Positions 22,653 through 34,045 of a stretch of 64,000 nt of DNA are shown here, in pieces; within the stretch, counting starts at the first letter, position 1, and every line of letters begins with the position of its first letter. The stretch comes from Acanthaster planci (Eukaryota > Echinodermata > Asteroidea > Valvatida > Acanthasteridae). The position numbers and the translations under genes are program-made. The notes beneath the pieces were generated by a model, which did not search any database, was not told the DNA's origin, and worked only from the letters and a program-made list of their open reading frames with translations. The stretch is taken from positions 1,494,374-1,558,373 of the forward strand of contig NW_019091361.1 in assembly GCF_001949145.1 (NCBI RefSeq), written 5' to 3'.

Positions 22653-25600
22653 CTAATGGCGACCCCACGACCCGAAGAGCTTCTCAAATATTGAGGTTGT
22701 TATTTCCCCTCCCAAGATAGCTTTGTCATCTTCTGGTCCGCTCCACCTATCCATCTGTGATCTCCTTTGGTCTGGTATGAGGCTTGGAAGCTCTGGTCGG
22801 TCAGGGTTGGTAGTTGTGACTGTAGTGGTGATGTTACCGTCTGCATCTGTCTCTGTGCGCCTTTGCTCTATGGTCTGTAAAAAAAAGAACAAAAATTAAT
22901 GTTTTACCCATTATTAATGATTCCTATTGAAGATATGAGTGACAAATGTTGCAACCTTTAATTTTACAAGAGACTATTTTTCACAATTAAACTCTATCAC
23001 TCTAGACCTGTTCACGTAGTTGGTTTCTAGTAAGTAACGTACAGAGTTTTTGTGAAAATCTTTTTAGAGAGACTTTTTCTAAAAATCATTGTCCGTATTT
23101 CATCATAAGATTAAGAACCTGTCGTCACAGTGAATTCTGTATAGGAGGGAAAGTCCAAGAATTCTCACAAACAGGAAAGACTGGTAGTCCATACTTGTCA
23201 GTACGCCCTGACATCATGCACACGAGTTTACCAACAAAACACCCCAGAGGAAAAACAATCAACTCCGTGTACTTTCACAAATACTCAGCAATTCCCAAAC
23301 CAGCCGGAACTAGAAGGGAAACGTGTGACTTGGTAATGATGCAACTTCTTGTTGATGATCATGTTGACCAAATGTACTGTAGTATCATTGTTAAAGTGTT
23401 GTAAGTTTACATTCCTTAAGAAATGTCCCCACAGGGGTAATTTCCCCCTGCCCCTTTAGACACAGCACTGTTTCTCACCACCGCAACCTTGACACTCAGT
23501 TTGTGTCAGGAAGCACATGTCCAGGGCAATCGCTGTCCGGACGTCCACAATCTGGACAGCCTGACCCGTCTGACCCATGGGTGTCAAGAGAGAAAAATGC
23601 TGCATAGAATTACTGAACAAAGGAAGCCTGCTCATCTGTCAAATGTTGCAAACTGCTTTGGTGTAAAGTGCGCCCTCGTGGGACAGCTGCATGTGAAGTA
23701 GCACCACTATTTCTCTATGTCAAGGAGTTGGATAGGGCGATAAGTAAATGGCTTGTTTATCATTACGCAGTGGATATTGGTCTGTCGCTGGCAAATTAAA
23801 CTTAATGATATTTTGCCGGGCACATGTGCAGTAACTGTTTATTCAGAGGAAGAAATAATTTCACTCAACACAGTGACAATTTTAGTCTGGTTCTGAGCCA
23901 ATGTAGTCATGGTGACTTTGTATTCACCAGGTGGTTTTCCTTTAAAAAATCCCCAAAGGCTATGAATCTGAAAAAGAAAAATGCAGAACTCTGCAATTGA
24001 ATATTGAAGTCAATTAAAAAATAACAAACGAAACACATTTTCATTTTTTGAGACATGAGATCTCCAGATGTGCACAATATCCACTAGACCACAGGCCCCA
24101 CTTCAAACCCAGTGGTAATTTAATAACCTTTACAGGCTTACTCGTGTACGTGCGTCAAAGAGGGTGCTGTCTACTTGTTGCCAGCTAAATACCCTTTAGT
24201 TAAATTTAGCCAGTGATGGCTCAATACTCACTGTTTTGTCATAATGGAGTAATTTTAACACATTAATGCAACATAAAAATCACGCTCCTTTTCCCACTCA
24301 ACTGACTGTAAATGGGACACAACTGTGGTGTGTCGGGAATAGAAGCAGTCCGATGTGTTTTTGCCCTGTAACGTGATTTGTGTAATGTGTTGGGATTTGT
24401 AACTCAGTTTCCCCCTTTTCTTGTAATTTAAGACAATACGTATGGAGCCAGTGGGTAAGGAAAAAAGTTAGCACAGCATGGTATGGCATCCAAAAGATTG
24501 TTCTCTCAACATTTTGCAGTCAAGAGAACATGGATGATCAACATGATGTCAGACTTCAGAGGAAGTTTGATTATTTCTTGGAAGGTTGGTTGCTGAAAAG
24601 GAAAGTGTGTGACTGGAATGAGTCACATGGACATTGTTGTAATATGAGAAAGCTTTTGTTTCAGATGTTCATTAATTAAATGACTCAGTGTCATCATTGA
24701 TAATCTTGCTGTATCTGTGAATGGTTCAGTATGGTACTTCCTTGATAAGGCTTTCTACAATAAACCTACACAGACTGTATTCCTGATGTAGGAACCAGTT
24801 CATAAGATTGCAGCAGAAGTTTGAGGTTTAAGTTCGGATGAGGTCGTTCCAAAAACAGACCATCCCAAATTAAAAAAAAACCCTTTCTTGAGGAAGACGG
24901 GGGCCTAGTTTAAATCTGGTGAATTATTGTGATTGACTGACACACTGTCCTTGACAGGAGATTACAATTTTACACTGCAAATACCGTAACTTTGGCCAGA
25001 GAGGGAAAAAGGAGAGAGAAGAGAGGAAAATGAGAGGGAAAGACACATTACTGTATCTTTAAAGACTTAGCTGCCGCCAGGCTGGAACGCTGTAAAAAGT
25101 TAGTTCTTTGAGTTTTGTCTCCAAAAGGAAGGTTCAACTGAAGAGGGCTTCAAACCCGAAACCGCAAGAAGACCGCACCAGTGGACAACAAACTCAGTAA
25201 TCAGCCTAATTTTGACAGTCTCCCCTCTAATAGCCCACACAGAAAGAATAATAACCAATTACACTATGAGGCTCAGTTGGTATGGCAGAAGTCAAAGGTT
25301 TGAATTTCGCTTCAGCTCGTAAGTTTATTTACTTGTTGGTATTGAGGTAGGTTGCCTATTAACTGGCTATGGCTTTGAGCAATGTACACAGGTATAGAAA
25401 CGCAGCTGCAGCCGCTAGCTAGTGGCTTCCATGAGTGCATGCATTATCATCAGCCTTAGCTGCGACATGGGGACATGGCCTGACTAACCCCATCCGGCTT
25501 CCTGACAGTGTGCACTGAGATGCTCCTGAAGTGTGGCCTGGACGTGTGACCTGGTTGAGCAGGGTTATCATTGCGGGAGGAGGGCGGACTGGCCGCTTTT

Positions 25601-28600
25601 AGAATCTCGTCCAACTTCCTTCCTCTCACTTCATCATCCAGGTCTGGAAGGGCAAAGGTGATGAGAAGGATCATCGCAAGGGCACTGAGTAGGCTCGTGG
25701 CCTGGGCTGGGCCAAGAATAACTGGATCACGTCATACTACAACCGTTAGTCATACTCTAGTTTCTTTCCATCATCATCTTTTACTGTTGCTGAGCCCCAA
25801 GATGTACATAAATTGGCCCCATACAAATCCCAATATTATTGTTATTAACACTACAGAAACAACTATGCACAACTGAATAAAGAGGGTGTATCAGATATCA
25901 GTGCTGCTGTTTTTGTCATTTTTGTCATCTGTTGTGATCTCTTCAAAGATTACTTGGTTCTTTGCCAAATTGCCTATACCCCTTTGAATTACTGGGAGTT
26001 CATGCAACGGGGGGGGGTCTATTCTGAGGTGTTTTCAAGCAGAGTGGCGATTTTTATCCCCTTTCCTCCTTCTGGTTTCTCCTTTCATGTATCTGCCTGT
26101 ATTGTGTCACATGTTTGTCCCCCCCTCCCGTGACACCCATGACTGAATGAACTCATCACACTTTTTCTCTGTTCCAGTCATGCTTACCAGATGATTACTG
26201 TGCATTTATGACATTATTGCGGCATTTACATGTATCACTCTCGCTGTGGAGACCTTCACAAGTTCATCACAAGACCCTGCTAATGGGTACATGCAAATCA
26301 CATGTTTGGATGTAAGTAACAGGGCATGGGCAAGGACAAAGGAGTGCCTATGTTAAAGTGCTCTTGAATAGCTACATGTATTATTTGACCTTCGGACTTT
26401 GAGGTACTTGTGGAGACTTGTGAGGAGAAATCAATGAGCACAGAATAGAGGTTTTGCATGGCAGCCATCTTGCAGGGCAGTTCTTTTGTTCCACTGGGAA
26501 ACCTCCTTTGTGCATTTCCTGTAGAACAAAAGCGCTGGCCTGCAAGATGGCAGCCACGCAAATCCTCTATTCATACCTCTGTCTTCCTTGGGTGGGGTTG
26601 CAGGTGGTTGGGTAGGCATGTGCCAATGCCACTTTGGTTTGGTGGTCCACAGAGAATGCTATGGAGGATGCAAGGAAAGAGCATCATATCACAATGATGT
26701 AGCTATGAATACCACAGACAAATGCAGTATTATATGCAGATGAATGCAGGATGCAAATGCTCGTCGTCATGGTCACTACCTTATCAAGGCATCTTTGGCT
26801 CTTTCAGCAACTCATTTGTCTTTCATTAACCTCACCAAAGGGGATGAATATTTTCACTAGTTTGAAGACAGGAGAAGATTTGTCTGACACAACATCCATC
26901 AGGACATCAGTTGATCAGCATCAAAAGTAACTTAGCCCATTCAAACACGAAGTAACGCCTTGATCACCTTGGATGATCACCTCGATGGAAACGTTAGGAC
27001 CACGTAGCCATGTGGAGATGATGTGTATCCAACATCAACCTCATTATGTACCGATCACAGGGGTTTTTCTTGACTCTAAGTAAAGGGCAAGGCTCGGGAA
27101 AGGAACTAACGTCAATGTCTTTGTCATTTATGACTATGAAGGAACCCCCCTAACCTCGTCCTCACAAAGCCCCCAGCTATGGCAGGCAGTGCCACATCTT
27201 ACCCATGATGGCCCTCCGTCCTTTGCTTTATTCTCATCTCTTTGAAGACGGTCCTTATCAGATAGTCTGGGCATGGGTGCTGAGGGCTGGCTACTATCTG
27301 GGTGCTTCAGCATCTCATCTCGTGGGGTTTGATACCGTGGCGATGATATTGGTAGAGAGGGGTCTTGGTCTGTCCTTGAAAATACTGAAATTTGGGCCAA
27401 AATCTGTGAGAAAAATACATTCTACGAAGACACTTTGAGATGTGCCTACATACTAAACACACGTGGTGCAATCGGGTGACCAGTGTGCATGAGTATTTTA
27501 TCATGTACCAGTATGTGAGTTGTCCTGCTGTTTGAGTAACTCGTCACATGACTAGATACACGTAAGTTCATGGAACAGGACATGATACCATTACTCAACA
27601 AACTAAAAACATTCCTCTTGTACATGGTGCATGTGCACACAAGCCCCCCTTTTTGCCAAAGGGTGCTGGGTTACAGGATGGCCATTCATATCTATGACAA
27701 GAAGGGGGGAACTGGAGCATCTGGGGGGAGGGGCTACATGTACGTCCCCTCTCTCTCCAGAAGGAAAAAAAAAACCAAACAAAATTGAGAACTAATGAGA
27801 GATGCAATTGTTAGGGGGCTCTGTTTCAATTTCCTTCTTCCCAAAAGTGTGTAAAAAGCTCCTAAATGTAGCCTTTACCCCTCAGACAAACCAAAAGAGG
27901 TTAGACAAAAAAAAAATCCAAATTTTTGTCCCCCTTCCCATTTTGGAACCCTCCCCCAAATGGTTCTTGATCCATTTTTGCTGGGGGTGAAGGGGCAGGA
28001 GGATTACACTTTGCTGCTTCTGATATTGTCAACACTGCTGATGAAAGGGCAGCACTGTGACTTTCAAGGATCATTTATTGGTACAATGTGTCTCGTACTA
28101 GTTTCACTGGCTTCAGACCAGTGTACAGCAAAGTTGGGCAATCTCATCCAACTTTACAAAGAGGTGGACTGCTCCAACTGAAGCTGAAGAAGGGCTTGTT
28201 GAGCATGTTCAGCTTCCTTATTCAAAATAAAACCAAACCTTAGGTCTAAGTGGCCTTCTTCTGGGTTGGCATCAAAAGGGAAACACGTTTTTGGACATTT
28301 TATAACATGCCATGACTGAAACTTACCAGACGGTGGGAAATCACTGAGCCCAAAATTTCTGAACATCTCCTCAAAATGCCGGAACATGTCCTGGGTCTCC
28401 TCTTCAAACCTGAAGAAAAGATCATCGCCGAACCTTCCACCCCGACCTGGGCCAAAAGTCGCATTGTCGTTCATCTCATCATTTTCATCTACACCAAACG
28501 GGCTGCCAAAGAACCCAAAGTCAGGAGGTGTGTTGAAGTCATCCCTTTCTTCACAGTCACTGAAATAAAAGTACATGCATGACCGTTTACTGTGAGGAAT

Positions 28601-30923
28601 AACCCTGTGTGTGAACAGTTTGGAATGTATCAGCTATGTACATGTACATACGTGTACACTTACATGTACATGTACGGAAAATGTGCTAATGAAAACCTAT
28701 ACATGTACATGTATTTACATGACGCATCCTTTTTTCTTGTAGTGTTTTGCCAAAGTAATGGTTCCAACCCTATGAAAACAGAAAATGAAAAACTTATACT
28801 CCCTCAGTCATATTGGACGCCAGATTTTTGAGGCTGCTCACTCCATTGGGGGGTTTGTACAATGTACATGTACATGGATATGGGACACTCATCAGCTACT
28901 GTACATGTGCATGTATGTTCATGTATTCCACCGTTTGTTTCCTTCCACACTCACACCAGTGTGTATTTGCCTNNNNNNNNNNNNNNNNNNNNNNNNNNNG
29001 TTGTCAATTGGGGACCTTATTGTCCTCTATTGTTCAGGGTCCCCAATTGAATGCAGAAACAAACTCACAAAGATCATGTACATGAACATGTGCTGAGAAA
29101 TTCCAATATTTCAGTTCATAAATCTTTACTTTATCTTTTCAAATGTACCAGTTACATGTTACTTTACCACCATTTTCCAATTTTGTTGGAAATACTGTGA
29201 AACATACCCAAGAATGAGAATAAACTACAGTATTTTGACATTCATCAAGATCAGCACACACATGGAGACTCTGTTAACCATAATTTGTCAAAAGGTTCAA
29301 TAATATTGTGATTATTTAAATATCCAGACCTACAAATACCAAGCATCTGATTTGAAGATGCATATTCCAAAGCATAGTTTTCCGTTGAATTGTGAACTTC
29401 AACTTTTGAAGTACATTTCATTGGGTTATGCCAGCAGCTATGTACATGTATGGACATGATTGTATCAGTCTGACACAGCCAGAATGGAAGTTTCATACAT
29501 TATCCAGGGTAGAGCTCTATCAGTTGTAAGTCTCCGGACTTCCGGAGGGAGAAGACATTGAAGGTCAGATTGACGTGGGAGGAAGGGTAGAGTTCCATAT
29601 ACGGACACCAATAATTTTCCCTTAAAAATGTACATGTATGACAGCCATCAGAAACTGGTAGCATGTCCTAAAAAGTGAAGTTTAGCCGAGAAAATTCTGA
29701 AGCATTTACTTCTGAAGAAAAAACACAGACAAGTCTCATAGGTTTGTGCACAGGGGCATTAAGTGTTGTCCGTATATGAAATTCTTCCTGGGGGAACCCT
29801 GGACAAAGATTCCAGAGAACCCCCTCCCCCAAAAACCTCAGAGAGGATCCGAGAATCAAATGCACGTCAGCCTACATGTAGATGGGATTTGAACCCCAGT
29901 CATGGGGATAAAACTGAGGAAAGTATGTGCAGCCTACTGTTGGCTCCCCCGACTGCCTATGCCCAGTTTAAAGTCTATCAAGGACTGGCCACATTACTGT
30001 TTGCCCAATCTATAGCATAAGTCCCAACTATTGTTGACCAATGTCTGTTGGAAATGTCTCAACATTATCCAAGTCAATGTGGCTCACTTGGCACAATTCA
30101 TCTAAAATGTGGCACCTCATCTGTTCATCTAGCCCTATGACCAATGACATGACATTTGTAAGCAATATGACTTTGGCACATGCTGGGCACATCGTGCACA
30201 CAGGACCTCTTTGCTGTAGTTAGGCCGGCCCAACTGTAGCACTCTGGTTGGGACGGGCCCTACTATAGTTGGCACTGGCCCAACTATAGTTGGGATTGAT
30301 GCTATAGTTGGGGCGTAACATTACTACTTAAGGAAAAATGGAGATGACACTGCCAAGCATGCCAAGACTCCCATCAAAATGTGTCGTGACTTTAGGCCTT
30401 CCCATACTTAGGTCTAGACTATATCCTCAATCCTCCTATTTTGAGTATTTTACAAATTCTCACAGTAGGCCAATGTCATTAAATCACCCTCCTCTTTACA
30501 ACCCATGACTCCATATTAACCATCCACTGTTTTAACTGAGCTCCGCTCCTACATGTATCAATCTTTCTAATTTTTGTGCTTATCTTCTGATTTCAAATGG
30601 AACACTCACACTAACACGGTGGCGTACAAAATGGCGTGATACGGTCGTCTTTCGTCAAGGTCTGGTCTGAATGTCAGTTATTTTCAAAAGTGGACTTCGT
30701 TTTCCTTATTATATAGGAACAGGGTGCTAATGGCAATGAACGCCAGAATGACGTAATCGCTCATTCAACATCCTTGTCTTCCTACCGAGGCACGCGACGG
30801 CGCGGTGCCAATTATTGAATTAAAAACACATCACGATCTTCAATAAAAAAATTCTTACTTCTCCATAGAGCCTCTAGGGTAGTGCATCCCAAAAAAGGAA
30901 CGAAATATGTCGTTAAAATCCAT
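22653..30923 (-). CDS. HAX1: HCLS1-associated protein X-1 homologue
   Basis: Coding exons read on the - strand are 30923-30859, 28559-28327, 27384-27203, 25643-25489 and 22874-22653, about 285 residues against 279 in human. The start MDFNDIFRSFFGM matches the human MSLFDLFRGFFGF. Exon 2 is rich in Phe, Gly and acidic residues (FEEMFRNFG). Exon 3 has RDEMLKHPDSSQP (human RDSMLKYPDSHQP). Exon 4 has FRSISVHTVRKPDG. Exon 5 has EQRRTETDADGN and ends with the conserved hydrophobic FEKLFGSWGRH. In vertebrates HAX1 is a mitochondrial intermembrane-space anti-apoptotic factor that works with HtrA2 and the disaggregase CLPB. Phases agree at three junctions. The exon 3 donor (phase 0) and exon 4 acceptor (phase 1) do not, so a short exon or another splice site was missed between 27203 and 25643. 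Introns carry several repeats and a 27-base gap. Confidence 0.92.
23094..23369. repeat. Dispersed direct repeat, copy 2
   Basis: Second copy of the element at 19298-19584, here in the last HAX1 intron. It has a few short deletions, including loss of a TCTAGATC-like segment in the middle. Similarity is high over the full length, so dispersal looks fairly recent. Confidence 0.8.
26443..26572. repeat. Foldback MITE family 2, intact copy
   Basis: The termini GAATAGAGGTTTTGCATGGC and GCCACGCAAATCCTCTATTC pair, followed inward by GCCATCTTGCAGG in both arms and a short loop (AAACCTCCTTTGTGCAT). About 130 bp, in a HAX1 intron. A partial copy in the opposite orientation is at 41401-41498. Confidence 0.8.
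28973..28999. other. Assembly gap of 27 bases
   Basis: A run of N in HAX1 intron 1. The flank on the right begins GTTGTCAATTGGGGACC. No feature can be called across it. Confidence 0.95.
30010..30319. repeat. TIR element with CCCAACTATAGTTGGG palindromes, copy A
   Basis: Located in HAX1 intron 1. The right terminus reads GCTATAGTTGGGGCGTAAC; the left terminus is truncated (TATAGCATAAGTCCCAACTA). The interior matches copy B (50297-50653) almost throughout, for example CTCAACATTATCCAAGTCAATG. The termini contain variants of the 16-bp palindrome CCCAACTATAGTTGGG. Non-coding, consistent with a non-autonomous DNA transposon. Confidence 0.85.
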
Positions 30924-31786
30924 ACTTCGGACAACTGGACTCTCAACTCTCTGCGTTACACGTCACAAACACTACTACTGTACATAGTCTATGCCCCTAT
31001 GTGTACAAGGATTGCACACGTACGTATATTTTCTTTCGCATTCGTAACCACGACCGCTTGAGGGCTTCTGATTTTAGTCTGTTCTCCTCTTGCGAAACGC
31101 TCTCCCAGTTGTTCCTCATTGACTGGGAGCTAGACAAAAAATGAGTTCAACAGAATTGACGGCTGTTCTAGTTCTACAGTACAAATGTACAGAATCTAAA
31201 AAATTAACAGTTAACAGTCGTCGTTGCGGCTTTCCCGATAGATACGTCACGGCTATTTTTAGCACAAGAAATAAACAGAATCTCCTCGAAAGTTCTGTAA
31301 ACAGGGCAGTGGAGACCTGATCGCAGCCCCGCTCAGGAGGCTGATGCAACTCTGTAACGGGATGAGAATATCAACGCACACGTGTCTTTACACACAAGAT
31401 TAGTTCCTAGAAACGATTTTGTTCGACGTGTCGAGAGCGTGTTGGTTGCTTTTGAGAAATCTACGTGTCCCTTTTGCGATATGTTCGTCATAAAAACTGG
31501 GAGAATATGTGACAAAAATATCCGTCTGTTTATTCTTGAACAACACAGAGATACACAAAAATTATCTGAGCCATATCCGCCCGGTCATATCACACATTAT
31601 CATTAAACAAGTGCGTTTGAGTGAAATTTCCAGGTTGCACCAATTTTGCTCTGCAGTTAAAACCAGCCGTTTTCTCGGATGTGCATGAAACCGTTCAAGT
31701 GAGTTAGTCCAACTTTAGTTTATAGAGAGCAAGCTGTGAGTCGCCAGTACTTCCACGTTTCTCAGCAAAAAGTCCACATACTTGTT
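30924..31786. promoter_or_regulatory. Divergent promoter region between HAX1 and the small heat shock gene
   Basis: The two start codons lie 863 bp apart in opposite directions. Three inverted two-unit heat-shock-element cores occur here: GAAagTTC at 31288-31295, TTCttGAA at 31533-31540 and GAAatTTC at 31623-31630. None is a full three-unit element. A TATA-like TTTATAGAG lies near 31719, about 65 bp upstream of the heat shock ATG. Two-unit cores arise by chance at some rate, so heat-inducibility is plausible but not shown. Confidence 0.4.
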
Positions 31787-34045
31787 ATGGCGTCTCTTCC
31801 GAAGATTTGCGCAATGGCGCTCGTGCTTGCTGCTGGTGTGGGCAGTGAAGGCAGGATTCCGCCTCATCAGTCTTGGTAAGTCTGGGCTTCGTCAAAACTT
31901 CCATGTGGTTTGTCAATTTTAAGTTGTTTATTAGTGGGGCATACAAATTCACAGTTGTTGGTTGATAAAGGAAGGCAATAATGATTGTTAGAAACATAAT
32001 ATTACAATATTCAAACATTCTTGTTTATTCTTATCATTTTTGTTCATGAAGTTGCAATCAACATGCCAGCAACCAACCGATCTATGGCACCCACACTCCA
32101 TCGTCCAGGCTGCTTATGAATTCATTTTTCCGGGACCCATGGTTCGATCACGATGACCTTTGGCATGACCCCTTCAGCTGGAGTCACCACTTCCCCTGGG
32201 GTTTCTCTCATCGGCCATGGGGAATGGGGCTGTCTGTTCTCCACCCACCCCGTTCCGCTGAAAGGACATCAAAGATTGGCTGCCAGTGGTGTCAGGATGA
32301 TTCTACTCAAATGAAAAGCTTGGGCATAGTAAGTTCTTTTTTTGTCTTTTTTAAGTCTATTTTTAGAAAGCAATTGTTAACCCCCTAAACTCCACTAACA
32401 CTGTCAATGAGATGAGAATGAGACATGCCCTCTCTTCCCGTACAAATGTACTTATCCAGCCTTTTCGTCCGTGACAGTTATCACTGCAAACAGTTCAACA
32501 GGTGAATTATAGGCTGAGCAATTGTAAGTGTGATAAAAAAACATTTGCAATATTATTGACAGTTTTTAATGGACCTAAGCTTGGTAGGCAGTAACAACTT
32601 TGCAAGTGGCTTTTATGAAAGGTTGAATACTTTAGACACAAATTTATGAGAATAGTCATCAGGGTTGGATAATCTTCATTTTTCTGTCGTTTCGATTTAC
32701 AGCAGGAGGCACACCGGCAAAGAAATGATCTGGGTTGCCAAAGTCAAGAAGAGGGTGATGACAATAATGGGAGGTCTCAGACGACAGGGGACAAATACAA
32801 GATGGAGAGAGAAGAGCAGCAGCAGCTGATGGAAGAGCAGAGACTCCAGCAGGAGATGAGGAAGCAAAGGCTAGAGGAGGATGCTGAGCTCCAAAGGCAT
32901 CAAGATGAAAGGAGATGGCAAGAGGAGAGGATGAGACAGAGGCAGCAAAGACGACAGGAAGAAGAGGCTGAGAGGCGGAGACAACAGTGGGAGGAGGAGC
33001 AGAGAGTGAAGAAGTGGAGAGCGGCAGAGAAGAGGCGCATTCAGCAGGAACAAGAAATGAGACGAAAAAGGATGCAAGAGCAAGAGGCTATACAGGAGAC
33101 GAAACAACAGATGGAATGGAATCATCAAAAGCAGGTAGGTTATGACAGTGCTTGCTTCTCTCAGACCTATAGCTGCGAGTGATAATTGTTTAAAAATTGA
33201 AAGTGTCTACGTCTCTAAGCCTGAGATGTAAACTACGCAACTTAAGTTGATGCAATTTTTTTATTTGAATTATAAAGATAACTGACTTACAAATACGTAC
33301 GCCAGAAAGACCAGGAAGTCTCAAACGTGCTTCGTCACTCAGTGACCCAAGTACTTTTTGGCCTATTTGAGAAACCTATTCAAATGCAAGTCCAGACAGT
33401 GTAGTCTTTGGTGCAGCTTTCATTGTTTACCCATTTTAAAATCAATCACAAGCCCCTGCTTTGTTCAAGCAAAAGGTGATGACTAATACCTTGCTCATTT
33501 GCCAGGGAATGAATGACAACATGAGGCATCACCAAGGGAGCTCCCGTCAAGCTCTGCATTCACAATTCCGGAAAACCCAGGTGGCTACTCTGTATATCCC
33601 CGGCTATACTCCAGAGGATGTGTCTGTCACCACCTCGGGCAACAGGCTGGTTGTGCAAGGAAAGCATGTCTGTGATTGTCAGGAGGAGTGTACAGCAAAG
33701 GAGTTCAAACGAGGTTTTGAGATCCCTAAGAACGTGGACCCGGCCAGCCTGGACGCCAGACTCGTGCAAGGTGGGCAGTTAACGATCAGCGGGAATCAGT
33801 ACAATGCTCGTATCCAACCGACGGGCGATTGGGTGGTTTCCGTCGAGGGCGACGGCTCTTTCTCTCCGCGACCCAGGAATGTTGACCCGACGTGCGGAGG
33901 GAGAAGGACTGGTTTCAAGTTGAAAAAGTTGAATAAGAGGACCGGGCAAATTGTGGAAGATGAGGAGCTTGTGGAGGAAGTGGCCCAAAGGACTTTTGAA
34001 GGTGAAGTCGATGAGGATGGGGTTACCATGGAAGTAGAATATTGA
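31787..34045 (+). CDS. Small heat shock protein with signal peptide and coiled coil
   Basis: Exons are 31787-31875, 32109-32328, 32703-33134 and 33506-34045, with all phases consistent (2, 0, 0), giving 426 residues. The N-terminus (MASLPKICAMALVLAAGVGS) reads as a signal peptide. Residues about 33-75 are Trp/Phe/His-rich (FFRDPWFDHDDLW), like the N-terminal arm of small heat shock proteins. Residues about 136-245 are a Glu/Gln/Arg-rich segment with heptad character, predicted to be a long coiled coil or single helix. The alpha-crystallin domain (about 270-345) shows LYIPGYTPEDVSV, GNRLVVQGKH and RGFEIPKNVDPASLDARL, ending in GQLTISG. A CDCQEEC cluster sits in the domain loop. The tail is acidic (FEGEVDEDG). 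Family role: ATP-independent holdase chaperone. The secretory signal and coiled coil are unusual for the family, and the compartment is inferred. Confidence 0.88.

Noticed and set aside
25260-25320. tRNA-like segment (GGCTCAGTTGGTATGG, then GGTTTGAATTTC)
   Set aside because: The B box is imperfect and stems do not pair; at most a decayed SINE head.
32871-33128. Antisense Leu/Ser/Pro-rich frame
   Set aside because: Shadow of the coiled-coil exon of the small heat shock gene.
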